The notes below the pieces were generated by a model. The model was not told the origin of the DNA. It searched no databases and saw only the letters and a list, made by a program, of their open reading frames with translations. Shown piece after piece: positions 1 through 12,585 of a stretch of 64,000 nt of DNA. Position 1 is the first letter of the stretch, and every line of letters starts with the position of its first letter. Source of the stretch: Lepturacanthus savala (lineage: Eukaryota > Chordata > Actinopteri > Scombriformes > Trichiuridae); contig CM060484.1 in NCBI GenBank assembly GCA_030544235.1, positions 17,343,031-17,407,030 of the forward strand, given 5' to 3'. Made by a program: the position numbers and the translations under genes.

Positions 1-590
1 ATAACTCTTTCTAGGAGGGTTTCTCAGGAGGAAGGGACACGTAGTTGATGATGTCATGTGGCAGGAAGTACTTGGAAACTTATTATTTGCTTAAAAGCTT
101 TTCTCTAAGTTGTCTACTATCATGTCATTGATCAAAAAAGCTGGATGAGTAACATTGACATGTTTGTGTTGAGCTGAGTCTCCTGCCGGCAGCAAGACGA
201 GGAGCTTTAGCCGCTGAATGCACCGCACCGGGTGTGAGTCACACCCACTCCTTGCTTCAGCATCCCATGTTAAACTCCATCAGATCTCTTGGATAGTAAT
301 CCTCTGCCCTAAAGTGAGCGCCACACATGACCACGACTGTTAACTGGTCCCTTTTGGCTAAAGGGAAGCCGTTAGAAAAACAAGCAGAAAAGTCCAGAAG
401 AGTTTGCTTATTCTGATGAGGGAAACCAAAAAATTCCATTAGCCGCATAATAATAGCTGAACAGCTCACGGCCCTGTTCCACTGGTCTGGAAACAGCTTC
501 TATCGACAAAAAAGGTGAAGTACCTACTGCTATGACTATGGGAATCATGACAATGGGCACATTTTTAAAAATGTGGAACTATCACTTCAA
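1..590. other. Single-copy DNA, no gene seen
   Basis: No recognised repeat family, RNA gene or coding exon. The longest reading frames are about 70 codons, on the minus strand, with no recognisable motif and no splice context. The stretch around 250-480 is balanced in composition and free of simple repeats, so it could hold a regulatory element, but nothing in the sequence proves this. Confidence 0.5.
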
Positions 591-594
591 GCAA

Positions 595-665
595 TGCTAA
601 CCAGGTGCTGGCTGTAGCTTATACCTAACATACAGACATAACAGTGATATTGATCTTCTCAAAGA
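595..665 (-). repeat. Fragment of the teleost AATAGTTCGACATTTTGG-type repeat
   Basis: The order 'gctggctgtagctt ... acatacagacata ... gatattgatcttctca' matches the interior of a dispersed fish repeat that also appears here near 25.4, 46.9, 61.4 and 63.4 kb. Shared landmarks are the GCTGG(C/T)TGTAGCTT block and the GATCTTCTCATCT block. Both terminal parts are missing. Family assignment is from memory of the consensus; the similarity between copies is visible in this window. Confidence 0.55.
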
Positions 666-669
666 ATGA

Positions 670-3545
670 GTATATTTCCCAAAATGTGTCTTTTGTTTTT
701 AATGTGCTCCAATTGCTCTCTCACATCTTCCGTCATTGTTTACTCAAACTCTCCATGTGTTCCTTCCCTCTCTGCCCATGACTCCTTCTCCCTTTTTCTC
801 TCCCATTCTTTCATTTCGCTCATCCGGCTGCCTTTTCTATTCTGGGCGGGAGGCTAAATTATCGTATATTATAGGATGTAATTATAGTCGCTGGCTCCTG
901 GCTGTGCAGCTCTAATTGAGCAGAGCCTCTCCATATACCTCATTAATAGTCTGACAGAATCCAAATAAGAGAGGCTGACTCTACCCAAATGCAAACCGGA
1001 TTCTCTGCTCAAACCTTAAACAGACACATCACACCATCCAACGGAACTGGAGCTGCTACAAATGAGATACACAGAAGAAGCTGTGCCTGATAGCTATGAC
1101 ATTTCCAATGATCGCTGTCGTTGTTGAGCAGCAGCAGCTGTTGTTGTTGTTGTCGACATTTGCATTTAAAGGCATTTTGCAAACACTGTAGGTCTCGTGG
1201 CGCTGCTTTGAATAACGAGTTTTGAAAAAGACGATGACGAATTTTTGTTGTCAGCGGAGTTGATTTTTGTGTTAGGTCATTAGAAGTACAGAATATTTTC
1301 ATAAATAACACCAGACACGTGTGCGCATGCAAACACACACTGATGCTCATTATCTCCTTGGAGTTGTCCCCATTTTCATTTCTCCGGTAGCAGAGAAGGG
1401 GGTTTGAGAAATCTCCCCTGGAAACTTTCGGCACCACAGAGGCCAATTTTGACCCAGATTCCCTTTTTATTGTTTAAAAGCTAATGCTCAGATGTAGAGC
1501 TGCAGGTGTGCCGTAGCTACACAAAGCAATTCCCTTCCTGAATATGCGCTGACAACTAACTTTACATACATTTTCCCAGCTGGAGTAGAAACATTGACAC
1601 TATATAAGCTATGTTAAGAAAGTGGCTTCACTGCAGACTGGAGTAATTTAATAGTGTTTTTCTCTGGAAGTGGTCTTCAAGCCTTGCAGTTATTGCTGAG
1701 CAACAGTGATGAAGGTAACATGGAGGGATCCAGGCTGATACAGAGGAGAGGAAGACAAAGGTGATGTAACAAGGGAGGGCTGGGATAAATTAAGAAGGTG
1801 GCTGGGTGTAAAGAGGGATAAACTTTGGGTGTCAGAGCATGATTGAATAGCCGAAGTAGAGCAGAGACAAGTTACTTGACCAGACGCCTCTTATCGCATG
1901 TACTTTTCCAACAAAACACCCTCCGAGCAGCCAAATACCAAGAGTCATTTCAGTGGCACCGAAAGAAACAAAAGAATTTCTTTAGCGGATGAAATGTGTT
2001 TGACCTTTTCCAGCAGTTTTTTTTTTTTTATTCTCACAAAAGAAGACAAAAAAAAAGAGATCGAAGATAAGATTTTAAAACTAAGAAGAAATGAAAGAAA
2101 AAAAGCTGGAAAAAACAAGCGGCACAATGCCACAATGAAAGATTGCACATCCCTACCGATAACCAGGCAAAGAAAATACCAGAATCTTAGCACCAGAATC
2201 TTATCTTGACATACACCTTACTGTGTTTCATCCGTGCAGCGCGATGCACAATTATAGCTGTAATTCACCATATGACATTTTGTTCGTGTTAAGAAATGGC
2301 CACAGTGGGCCTGTAAACCCTACACTGTGTTACAGATAAAGCATTAGCTTGGCTGTTTCCAGCAGTGTGGCAACTAGAGCAGCTTCTGATGGAATATTTA
2401 ATGTGAGAGACTCTAAGAATGGATTTCTCACATGTCCACAGTTTGCCAACCCCATCCGCTTACTGTTCGCATGCTGATATAAGAGCCGCACCGAACATAC
2501 GCAAACACGCATTTCAAAAGAAAACACACACAAGGGTGTTTGCTTTAGCGGCATCTCATAACTGTAACAGCTACTGTGTGTGTAATTCTCTTCGTTTATC
2601 TATGAAATACATCATTAGAATGCGCACGCATTTCAGACGTGTGAAAAACACACAAATGTATACCAGACACAGAGAGAGGACGCTTTGAAATTAAATACGG
2701 GACCCACTGGGGGGATCTTGCAGGCGCAATGGTGAGCGTGGCCATGATGAATTATGTACCGCTGAAATGATTTCAGTCCCCATTGTTCTCGCCCAAGAAC
2801 CACAGGTCTCCATAGGAGACCGCTGCTCACTGTCCATCAGTGGATGCAAGATTTAAAGGCAGGGAAGGAGAGCGATGGATGAATTCAGAGAGCTAGCCTG
2901 AAAGTAATTAGATGGGGAGAGAAGTTATCCATGAGGCCATGTCCATGAGCTTAGGTAACCTGTGTTAATATGTAATATGATAATATGTATTTTTAATTAG
3001 AATCTGCATATTGGGGATATAAGGCAAGGATGGGGCTAATGAGAAGACCAGCGGATTGGGCGACAGGTGGAGATAAATGTGGATAAGGATGAAATATGTC
3101 GCAGTGGAGGTGGAGTGATAGAGTGGGGCGTTGATTTCCCCTCCTGCACCCCCAGGACCTGGGTTGTATTTCTACGCCAACCACCTCTTAAAGAAAATAT
3201 TTCGATGATGTCAAGAGTGCAGAAAGTGCTCCCTGACAGTTATACTGTGGCCATTAACAAAATGAGTCTGGTTGTTTTGTGGAGCGTGGTACCAAGGGAT
3301 TGTACGTCGAGCCCCAAACCCATTTGTATCCATGCTGATCTATTGCAGGAAAATGCTCAGTCATCCATGTGTATATAATGATGTGCTTACATCAACAGCT
3401 GCAAAAAAACATAATTTACTCTACTCCTGCTAACATATAAGTCTGACATGGACCAGAGTGACACTACAACATTAAGTACCAAGGCTGCATCCCTTCTTTG
3501 GGAAAGAATCAACTTCACATAACATGAAAAACAGTAAAATGATGA
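670..3545. other. Mostly single-copy DNA with A/T-rich tracts
   Basis: No gene or intact mobile element recognised. Positions 880-970 form a compact repeat-free block with several TAATTA/ATTAAT-like homeodomain cores and look like a conserved non-coding element. A short GTT/GCA-rich patch lies near 1125-1155. Positions 2015-2110 are a T-run followed by A-rich DNA that creates spurious lysine- or phenylalanine-rich frames on opposite strands. The frame at 3067-3378 has no recognisable domain. Confidence 0.45.
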
Positions 3546-3554
3546 AATACTGTG

Positions 3555-4384
3555 TGGGGATGGGAATCGATACGATTTTTATGATTCCGATTCTTTATCG
3601 ATTCTCTTATCAATTCTAATTTTGGAAAAAAGGAGTTTGATTCGGATTAAGTTGGTTTACTTGGAAGTCACGACCTTACAAACTCAACAGTGTTACAGAT
3701 ACTGTGTTAACTGTAGCAATATGTAACTGAAAATACACAAGAATGTGTAACATTCTACTAACACATTTGCCCTAATAAAAATAAAAAAAAAATCTCCTTT
3801 TTAAAAGGATATATGAGCTGACTACGCACTCAACTGTCAAATGCGACAGAACAGTGTATAGTGCAATCTGAAAATACGATGAAGAATTAACAATTCTTTT
3901 GCAGAAAAATAAGCATGTCTGCTTTTTCAGGAAGGATACGTAACAGTAGAGGTGATAGCTTGGCTACTGCAGCTGCTGCTGGGTTGAGATGTATCACTCT
4001 GAAACGTCAAAAACACGACACTCCATTAACGTTACTCCATGTTGTGTGCGCAAATGTTTGTGCATATTTGTTGTGTTCCCTCCCGACGCTGTTATGTCCA
4101 TTTTGCAATGACTGCAAGTCGTCTGTTGCCACCTTTTTTTCATAAAGTGAAGCCAAACTTTTGAAGCTTTTGAATCTGGTGGGCATCAATGTTGTTTACG
4201 ACGTGCTAAACCGGCGTAATGTCATCACGTAATTAGTCGTGCTTGCTGGAATCGATTATGTGTAACTTGCGTAAGTTACATGACCTAGATTCGTGCTGAT
4301 GGGAATCGATAAGAGAATCGTTAGATAAACTGCCAAAAGATTCCATGGAATTGAAACACAACCGGTTCTCGATTCCCATCCCTA
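3555..4384. mobile_element. hAT-type non-autonomous DNA transposon
   Basis: The ends are inverted repeats: left TGGGGATGGGAATCGA, right reading TAGGGATGGGAATCGA on the other strand (15 of 16 match). The flanks ATACTGTG (3547-3554) and ATACCATG (4385-4392) agree at 6 of 8 positions, as an aged 8-bp hAT target duplication would, and both differences are transitions. A second TIR-like stretch, GATGGGAATCGATAAG, lies inside near 4298. The interior holds only short frames (3915-4145 plus, 4007-4189 minus) with no transposase motif, so it is non-autonomous. The TAGGGATGGGAATCGA ends are those of a fish hAT group known to me. Confidence 0.75.
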
Positions 4385-4392
4385 ATACCATG

Positions 4393-7285
4393 CTCAGACA
4401 ACCTTGCTAAATACTATATGTGTAGATGTCCAGCTGAGTGATGTGATGGCTGTTTGTATGATTGTATTATGGCTGCTCTATTATGGAAAGAAAACATCAA
4501 GATTATAGCAAGATTGTAGCAAATCTTGCATGTTATGCTGCTCCTGCTCCTCTTGTAATCTTGTAATCCTGGATTGTTCCCATATAAGAGACATTTTTCA
4601 GCCCTTTTCCTCTCGTGCTCACTCTCACGCTGTGATTGTACCGTACATACGCATCTCTTTCAGATATTGTGTGTAATTGCACAGCCTTAGATTGCATACA
4701 AACTAGTCAAAATCCTCAGGCAAAAACATCAAATTACACCGAATCCTATAGGATCTCTCAAATGGGGGTGTGGCTATAACATTACCTACAGTACCTATAT
4801 GTGTTGGTCTAGTAGTCTATTGGCTAATTATTTCAATCTGCCTATGGCATTCTCCTCATCTTTTCAACATCTCTGTTGCCATGCGAAACAACATAAACAA
4901 CCGACGAGCTAGCAACCACGAATGTTATGGCCTGACTTTGTGAGACGACCTTTTCCCCAGATTCACTTCCATTTGTTTCCTTCACTCGAGACTTGTATTT
5001 TTTGAAGTAATCTATTATCATTTCTGCTTCAGTTTAAGTTTTTATATAAATTATATGTCCAACTGACCGACCGTTATCCGTGCCCTCCGTGCTCTTGTCT
5101 GAGTCTCTCAGGCATGATTGTCTAAATAAGAATCCATCAATCTTTCAAACTGTTTCTGACTGAAACTATCTGATTTTCATTCAGCTCCTCCCAAGAGATG
5201 TTTGCTCACCAGGACTTATCAGCGTATCATGCAGTGGAAATACCAGACAGTGGGAGCTTTCTCCTTCAATCTGTTATTGAAGCCTCTTTTGTTTCCTGCT
5301 TGTTGAGGCAGCTCTGTCTATGCAGAATGCATCTAAATGATTGTAAAGAAGGTTACGCTCTTAAGTATGCATCGACCACACAGAACATTATTTTCTCCTG
5401 GTGATTTCCAGCTTCTGCATAATATCTTATTTCCAGATGGTTTTCGCATTGTGCTGGATATATGCGCTGTGTTTTTTTTCCTCTTCTGGAGCAGTGGCGG
5501 CTTTGTCCAACTAAACAGGGAAAGGATGTGTACATTGTGGATGCAATTTCTTGATGCAAGTTTTAATTTACCAATTTATCATTTTAATGCAAGCAGATTT
5601 GATCAGTGTTTCTCAGATCTTGCACAATTGATTTGGTCAGTTCCTGCCTTCAATTCAATAGTAGACGTTGCAAACATTTGCAAAGTTTAACAGTTTCATT
5701 TGCTAATTTCTTATCAAAAATGTAACTTTTTAAAAATATGTGCATTGCACATATCTTAAATCCTAATGTTCCCATTGAGATCAGCAGCTTCTCTGATATA
5801 GTTTTTTACATCATGAGCTGCTTTGCTACCAATGCCAGAGACCAATTGTGTTCTCAGTATTGTGACATAAAGAGGCGCCAGAGAACAATTATTTTTTTTC
5901 TTGCTGGAGCTGCTTGGAGGCTTAATTATTTATCAGCATGCATATTGAATGTATAATAAATAAGGCAGAAATAATGTGTGAATGTATGGCGTTTGAAAAT
6001 CTATTTCAAGTATCATATGTCTGTTCCAACTGATGATTCAAAGGTACTACAATCAATTTTTAAGTTGAAATGTAGTGACAGACTATTCCTGCCTGGAGAG
6101 ACCACTCATATCTGCTCCTAATGAAACTTGCTGATTGCAGATGTTTTGCCGGGGTCGTCTCTCTGGCTGCTGATCAGCTAAAAGCGGTAACGGCTAATAG
6201 CCAGGATTGAGCAGCACCAGAGGAGCTGCAGCAAGCCGCCAGTGGTCACCTGATGAGATTAGAAAATGAAACTATGCATTTTACAATGAAAGCATATCAA
6301 GGCAAACTGTTAAAATAAATAGATCCTGCATGATGTGAACAATGTAAACTGGCTCAGGTGGTTAAGGAGGTTTGCCATGGTGAGCAGCCAAATAAAGGAA
6401 ATCAGGTTCAGGTTGTTCTATGTCAAATGGTCATTTCTTGGTTGAAACTATTAGACTTTTTTTTTTCTTTAAAAAGACGGCCTCTTGATCCCCCGTGAAA
6501 ATGGGCTTGGGAAGCAAATTATGGGGTGAATGAGTAGGAATCGAACACAAATCGAACTTTGGAAACCTCTCAAGGAAGGAAATTGTGACTTTGGAGTTTC
6601 CATCAACTGCTTTGGAGCCAAAAAACAGACACAAATATAGTTTTATTTTGGGAAAATGCAGACAGTGGAAAAAATCCGGTCACCTGCATCAAACATTTGC
6701 TACGTCAGAACCTATTCGATAAAATTGTTTGACGTTTATTTCATTAACTCTGATCCCCAGAGGAATGACAACTAAATCCTGCCACCTGGTGACATAAAAG
6801 AGCAGGACAGAACATAAAATAGACAACCTGTAGTATTTCTCAATATTTTATTTGTACATGAATATATTTAATTCATAAAATCTCAGGCCCTTTTTGCCAA
6901 TATCTGTTCTTATTCAGCTGAGGGTTCAGGGTTTGTTTCTTCTTTTTGTGTTATTCAGGAGATTTTCTGAGAAGATGTTTTTTGTTTGTTATTTTTGCAT
7001 TGATTCAGATTCAATATAAGCTTCATTTTAATTTTTTTTTATTTCTGTGTGCTGTTCTTTTCTGTGTCATTTAACTGCTTTCTTTATTTTATGTTGCACT
7101 CTCTCAGTTGTAGTTTGAGTGTAACAGTAAGTGTTACACAGGCTACTGATAGAGTACTATCATTATTACCAAAGTATATTACAAAATGACTGCTGATGTA
7201 CAAACCCTCAGCAAGTGACTTTAGAATTGGAAGTATTACATATAAAACAAAACATTCAAATCAACCAATCAGAAAAGAAGCTCGT
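4393..7285. other. Single-copy DNA, AT-rich; possible conserved block at 6090-6270
   Basis: No gene or element recognised. The plus-strand frame at 5337-5690 has no known domain and lies in AT-rich sequence. Positions 5865-5960 contain TTAATTATTT and ATGCATATTGAA clusters. Positions 6090-6270 are more GC-balanced and complex, with GCTGATCAGC, a TAATAGCC stretch and GCAGCAAGCC. These two spots resemble regulatory DNA but have no direct proof. A T-run lies near 6458-6468. Confidence 0.4.
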
Positions 7286-7392
7286 TAAACTATATTTAGA
7301 TAATTTTTGGGACTTCAAAACACAAATATATCCGATTAGGGACACAACTTCAAATAAAAACCCAGGAAAAATATAGAATATGAGACCATTAA
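7286..7392 (+). repeat. Terminal fragment of a TTAA-ended MITE family
   Basis: The order 'ctatatttagataattttt ... acttcaaataaaaacccag ... atagaatatgagacc' parallels 53038-53144, where it ends in 'gcacaatattggacctttt'. Both match the right end of the fish MITE whose full form ends AATATGGGACCTTTAA. A more complete copy with both ends is at 25955-26260. The terminal TTAA is not preserved here. Confidence 0.5.
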
Positions 7393-8700
7393 CCTATAAT
7401 TGTTCTGAATATAATGCATGCTTTAGTGTCCTCGTAGAACACGGCTTATCTCTGATGCCATTTTTGGAAAAGAGGTTGCGTCATCTCTCCTCTCACTCCT
7501 TCCCACCCTCGTTCTATTCGTTTTCTCACGAAACACCAAGGAACTTCCATTTTTCACGACTTAGGTGTTATCACAAGAATCAATGTTTGCACACCTTAAA
7601 TTGACGGCGCAGCAGCCGCTCTGTAGAAATTCAAGTTTCGTCAACAGCCCCCTTTTTTTTCACCTGTGTAAATCCTAAAATATTTAATTTCGATTAGCAA
7701 CCAACACTGACAAATTCTCTTTCATTAAATGTACTTCACAACTCACTAGAGCAGAAGTTTAATTACTAACTGTAGCTATCTACTCACAGTTTCATGATAC
7801 AACCAACATTTTAAAAAAGGAATCACAGCTTGGGGACCCGGTGTGCTTGGTTTGAATTGTATCCACTGCAACAAGTTTGTCTTTAAAACACTAATCTAAA
7901 AATTCTATTAAGCTTCTGAAATTGTTCTTATTTCTTGGTCTTTTTGCCGCTTTGAGAATGTGGTGCCCTCAGCAGTTGGGTGCTTTAATGTAATGTATGC
8001 CTTTTATATTCTTGGAGAAACACGTTTGATGCCGGGATGGGATGGCAGATGGTGGCAACGAGCCAGAAGTAAAACCACCCTTTTCTCATCCCTTTAACTC
8101 GCAAATCTGATAAAACTATATATTTTCTATTTGTTGTGATGTATTTACCCACAAAGACTTTTTCCACCGCTTTGTTTTGTCTGAGATCCACTCATAAATC
8201 ACGCAGCTATAAAGAGATGCGGCACAGTGATTTTAAAACAGCCCCACTAAAGGAATATTTTGTAGGCTGAGAATATCTCTTAAGGCAATTCAGGGGCTGA
8301 TCTGAAAATACCACTTCCCAGTATTCTGCACTGCATGAACACAGGAAATGCATTACCTTAACACCCTGCTATGCAGAGTGCTTCATCTGGCACACAGACA
8401 CTATTTAACCCCATCATGTTGTGTGATACGCAACACGAACGTATGGAAGATGATTAAAACAGATTCCTCTTCCCAGTAATGGCCTAGTGAGAAACCAGTG
8501 TTTTCACCAGGGCATCACAGAAAGTGTTTCTTACACAGAAATCCACACTGAGCAAAGAGACAGGAAAACTAAAGTGAGATAGATTATATTTTGGTCCTAA
8601 GCGGTGTTTCTTTAATGTTTGTTTACTGCATCCATAATAGTTCTGTCTCAGGGGATAGAAACCGATTTCAATGGAGATCTATCTCATTAGATTTAAATCA
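7393..8700. other. Single-copy DNA, no gene seen
   Basis: No recognised repeat, RNA gene or exon. Frames at 7380-7604 (plus) and 7985-8191 (minus) are short, with no recognisable domain. Confidence 0.45.
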
Positions 8701-8959
8701 TTAAAGGTACAGTGTGTATTTTCTGGTGACATCTATATGTGAGGTTGCAACCAACTGAGTACGCAAAGTGTTTAGGAGGACCTGCAAAAAAATGCAAAAG
8801 GCCGTCTCTAAAGCTATTGTTTGGTTTGTCCATTCTGGGCTACTGTAGAAACATGGCGATGCAACATTAGGCCTTGGTGGAGGGAGACCTGCTCCCCATG
8901 TAGATATTAGAAAGGTTTAATCTTTAATAAAAGCACAATAGTTCTTATTTTGATTTAAT

Positions 8960-9019
8960 TAGTCAGTCACTTCCTATACCCGCTTATTCCTCACTAGGGT
9001 CATGGGGGTCCGCTGGAGT
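8960..9019 (-). mobile_element. SINE-like repeat, 3' end only, nested
   Basis: Reads in the minus direction as CCAGCGGACCCCCATGACCCTAG, then TGAGGAATAAGCGGGTATAG and a GACTGACT tail. The same 3' end occurs at 22267-22423, 34122-34393, 50254-50518, 50596-50899 and 58171-58232. Its 5' side stops where a hAT end (TAGTGATGGG) begins, so the truncation is probably due to that later insertion. Confidence 0.75.
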
Positions 9020-9215
9020 TAGTGATGGGAATTTCGGCTCTGTTTAGGGAGCCGGATTATTTGGCTCAGCTCCCAAACGGCTCTCCGTTTTACCACTTAT
9101 ACCTTTTGTAATTCAGCCAAATTTAGCGCTGTTTTGACTTTGGGATTTGTGTTAAAACACTAAAATCACTGATTCAAATTTAAAATGTAAAAAGTTGTCA
9201 CCCTTGATTGAATGT
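9020..9215 (+). mobile_element. hAT-type element, left-end fragment
   Basis: Starts TAGTGATGGGAATTTCGGCTC and continues 'gagccggatta ... ggctctccgttttaccac...ttttgtaattcagccaaattta', nearly the same as 18494-18625. The right end (CATCACTA) is missing; after about 9215 the sequence returns to the outer TTAA-ended element. It is nested inside that element and adjoins the SINE fragment. Confidence 0.7.
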
Positions 9216-9311
9216 TATACTAATTATAACTTATGAATATTGTATTCCATTTCTACAAAGTTTGTTTTGCTAGCTGCTGTTTCCACTAAATCTTTGACAT
9301 TGTACCTTTAA

Positions 9312-10829
9312 CTTAGCAGACAGCCTTACTTAATTTTTTCACCCAATTATTTCGAAAGCACCATGTTTTATACCATATTTCTGATACCAAACCCAAATGA
9401 CATTATATAAAGTCCCTCTCTATACCGTTTTTGGTAAATTTCATGTGCAATTATCTGCCACGACTTGCAAGATTGGCAAACAGACTAAATCCTGATCATT
9501 ATCTGGTCATCAGATTATTATGTGTTTGCATTCATATCATTCTGCCTAGAAGCTATTTGTACATCATTCCTGACTTCCAAACTGACTTTGGTGATACTCT
9601 AACTTCTCCTCTAGAGACACCAGGAAGGTGATTATATTTTGGTTATTATGCAAATATCTGAACAACTATCAGAAAGGTCTGCTGTGACATTTGGTGCAAA
9701 ATCTGGACATTCATGTTTCCCAGAAGATGATTGGTAATAACTTTAACCATCAGGTCAAAATAACATTTTAGTAATATTGTTATTGACCAAACACCTGCAA
9801 ACGCAAAACCATTCCCATAAGACAGCTGTACGTTCTGTTTATTTAGCAGATCTTTGCACGCTAACGCACTAAACTAAGTGCTTACACTTGCTTCGTCATT
9901 GGCACATCTGTTCCTTTCTTACTGTAGCTGACTTCCCCACCACTTAACCATATTCAGATGTATAACCACCGAAAAAACACTGAACTCACCAACCTCAGCA
10001 TCCGCCACATGAGTTATGTGTTCCTGTTTTTAATGGCATGCAGCTACACAACAGCTGTTGCATCTGCCCCCCTTCCCCCCTTTTGAATATATAAGCTGTT
10101 ACCTGCAAAGTGCTAGAGATTCAAAACACTAGAGGTCTGAATACCTAAGCGAACGTGATATCTTTAATAAATTTGCAAAATCCTGTTTTCATTATAGGGT
10201 ATTGTTCAGCGTAGATCGATGAGGGAATAATTCATTTCAATAATTTAGCATAAGGCTGCAACATAACAAAATGTGGAAAAAAAAGGGAAGGGGTCTGAAT
10301 GCTATCTGCATGCACTGTGTGTGGTAGTTCAAAGCTACAGAAAGAGCTGCCATCATTATCACATCACAGCTACACCGGTTGCTTTATTTGTGCAGTGACT
10401 CCGTTACCTGCAGAGATGGACAAACAAGAAAAGTGCCAACCATATTTAATCCTATCTCTACCGCATTAATAATTATTCCTGATTCCTATAAATGAAAACA
10501 TCCTGCAGCAACACAGACATGAAATCAAAAACAGATCCAATCCATCCTCCCACATACCCTAACATCCTTACTTTATTTATCCAAACTCAACATTTTAATG
10601 GGGCTGCTTTTCCGTGTTTTTACAAGTTAATGAGCAGCTCCATTTACACATGTCCCTACAAAATCAATACCTACGTTGAGCTGAAAAAAAAAAAAAAACA
10701 AGTTGTTTACTGTGGCAATTATATCCTATTGCTTTTTAATATCTTCAGGGAGTAGAAGATTGCAAATAGCAGACTTCATATTTATCATAGCTAATATCGA
10801 AGATCTCTTGAATGTGTAAAGTGAGATAT
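9312..10829. other. Single-copy DNA, no gene seen
   Basis: No gene or known element recognised. Contains a C-run near 10068-10080 and a 16-A run near 10684. The frames at 9431-9631 and 10492-10755 (plus) show no domain and lie in AT-rich DNA. Confidence 0.45.
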
Positions 10830-10837
10830 CCCACCAA

Positions 10838-11688
10838 TAGTGTTGGGCAAGTTACTTCAAAACTTTAATGCATTATTTATTACTTTTTACTCTTATTTCA
10901 AAGTAATTTGTTACATTACAATATTACTGCATTCATAATGTAAGGCATTACACTAGTATTTAATTACTTTTAAGTGACTCTACCCAATATAACTGGAATT
11001 ATGGATTTACCTAAATACAGCTCACCTTTGTCATTATTGCTGTTCAGTCACAACAAGGATCTTGCTGACAAGTTTTCAAAAAGCTGGTGATTCCACTGTT
11101 GAAAGTCATTTTCATGTCTTCAACATTATCCTCCAACACAAGTCTCCTAACCTCTTGATGCTGAAGAATTTCAGAGCAGAAGAACGTTAATTTTGTCTGA
11201 TTTGTGGATTTATTGCCACACTCATGCTCCGCTTGCTTCCTTGTTAACTTCATATTACTATGGCACATGTGTAAATGTTAAATTACTGGTGATATTTCAA
11301 GAAGTGTTCTTTAGGCGCAGCACACAAAGTGCATTTAACTACGATGTTCTTCAAATCCTTATGTTTCACAAATGTAAAATAATGAGCGTATGCCCATCTG
11401 GAGAATGTGCTATGCAACGTGTTCTGCTGGTTCACTCATCTCCATCTTCTGACGGACGAGCCAAAAGGAAAAGGAAGTAAAACAGTTTTTGCATTTCACT
11501 GCTGCTGATTTTGCAGTGATTTTAGCAAATTTATATGAAGAAAACCCCCCAAAAAATCGATCACTTCAATCCAGGTTAAAAATGCATTGTAAAGCGCTTT
11601 ACTGACATGAGTAAATATTACAGTTTTTTTCCTATAATGCCTTATATTACTGCATTACAGCAAAAAAAATGCATTACTCCCTACACTG
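10838..11688. mobile_element. Non-autonomous hAT transposon with perfect target duplication
   Basis: Flanked by identical 8-bp duplications CCCACCAA at 10830-10837 and 11689-11696, the hallmark length for hAT insertion. The left end is TAGTGTTGGGCAAGTTAC; the right end, read on the other strand, is CAGTGTAGGGAGTAATGC. Next to both ends are the repeated 'aatgcatta...attactgcatt' patterns typical of the fish AGTGTTGGG(C/G)AAGTTACTTT family. The interior frames (11044-11268 minus, 11193-11480 plus) show no hAT catalytic or dimerisation motif. The intact duplication suggests a fairly recent insertion. Confidence 0.85.
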
Positions 11689-11700
11689 CCCACCAATGAC

Positions 11701-12583
11701 TTTGTCAAAAAGTTGACCGGTCCTTGAGAGATCACCTGCATTGCACCTGCAGACGTCAAAAATCAGACATGCAATATATATTGTGAGTTATCGACTGTAC
11801 TGTGGACGCCAACACACAGGACACAGCTGCAGCAAAGAGTGTATGTGGCTGCAGTCAGGACATAAATCAGGAGAAGCAGGTAAGAGCTACAGCCATGTTA
11901 TATGTGTTGGAGCCTCTGCAGTCTGATCAGACACAAACTGCTGTACGTCTGCTTCTTTAAACACAAAGGGGACAGTCTATCAGGTTTGATAAAGCAACAT
12001 TGATGAACTCATGCATTCTAATTATTTTTTTTAATGATTTCTGTGATTACATAACACAATGTTTCCTTTGAGGAGCCTTTATTTCTCACATTGGTTTAGA
12101 TAAATTAGTCATTGATTGTTCAATAAAAAGGAAACCTCTTTGCATTTCATCTCTAAATCGTCATCGTCACGGTAATTGTGTTTTCACCACTGACTAGACG
12201 TATAAAAGAACACTGGCTGGGGGAAAGTGGACGTGTGGCGTTGACTGACACAGATGTGACAACCCTGCAATGATTACGTTCTGTTGGCAACAGTAGGAAA
12301 GCGAACTGTCAATCACAGCTGTCAATCAACGCCCACACAGCAAACATCAAACATCAAACATCAAGCATTTCCAGATTAGATCCAGAATGATTTTTAGTTT
12401 TAAAAGTTTTAAACAGCAAACAAAGAAACAAACAAACAACAAAAAAAACATGAAATCCGAAATGTGATTCCAATCAGATTTTAATGGACTATTCATCTAA
12501 TGTTCCGCTTTCACACCTGTATAGAGTTTGAAATGATGCTTTCAGGTTTAAGTTACTTTTATTTTAGTTTCTCATGTGTTACA
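11701..12583. other. Single-copy DNA with a three-unit AAACATC repeat
   Basis: No gene recognised. AAACATC is repeated three times at 12342-12362, just after 'gtcaatcacagctgtcaatcaacgccca', which may be an old dispersed repeat. The A-rich tract at 12410-12450 is low complexity. Confidence 0.45.
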
Positions 12584-12585
12584 TA

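Larger units (their letters stand above)
8701..9311 (+). mobile_element. TTAA-ended TIR element carrying nested insertions
   Basis: The left end TTAAAGGTACAGTGT and the right end ACATTGTACCTTTAA are inverted repeats (14 of 15), and both carry TTAA at the outer edge. The interior, 'ttctgggctactgtagaaacatgg...gatgcaacat...ctccccatg', recurs at 58921-59015, and the right part 'aacttatgaatattgtattcc' matches the known fish repeat with this end. The element is split by a SINE 3' end (8960-9019) and a hAT fragment starting at 9020. TTAA borders suggest piggyBac-like mobilisation, but the superfamily is inferred. No transposase frame is present. Confidence 0.7.

Noticed and set aside
1009..1446. 145-codon minus frame
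   Set aside because: No domain, includes a polyglutamine/leucine patch caused by a GTT/GCA microrepeat, and no splice or start support.
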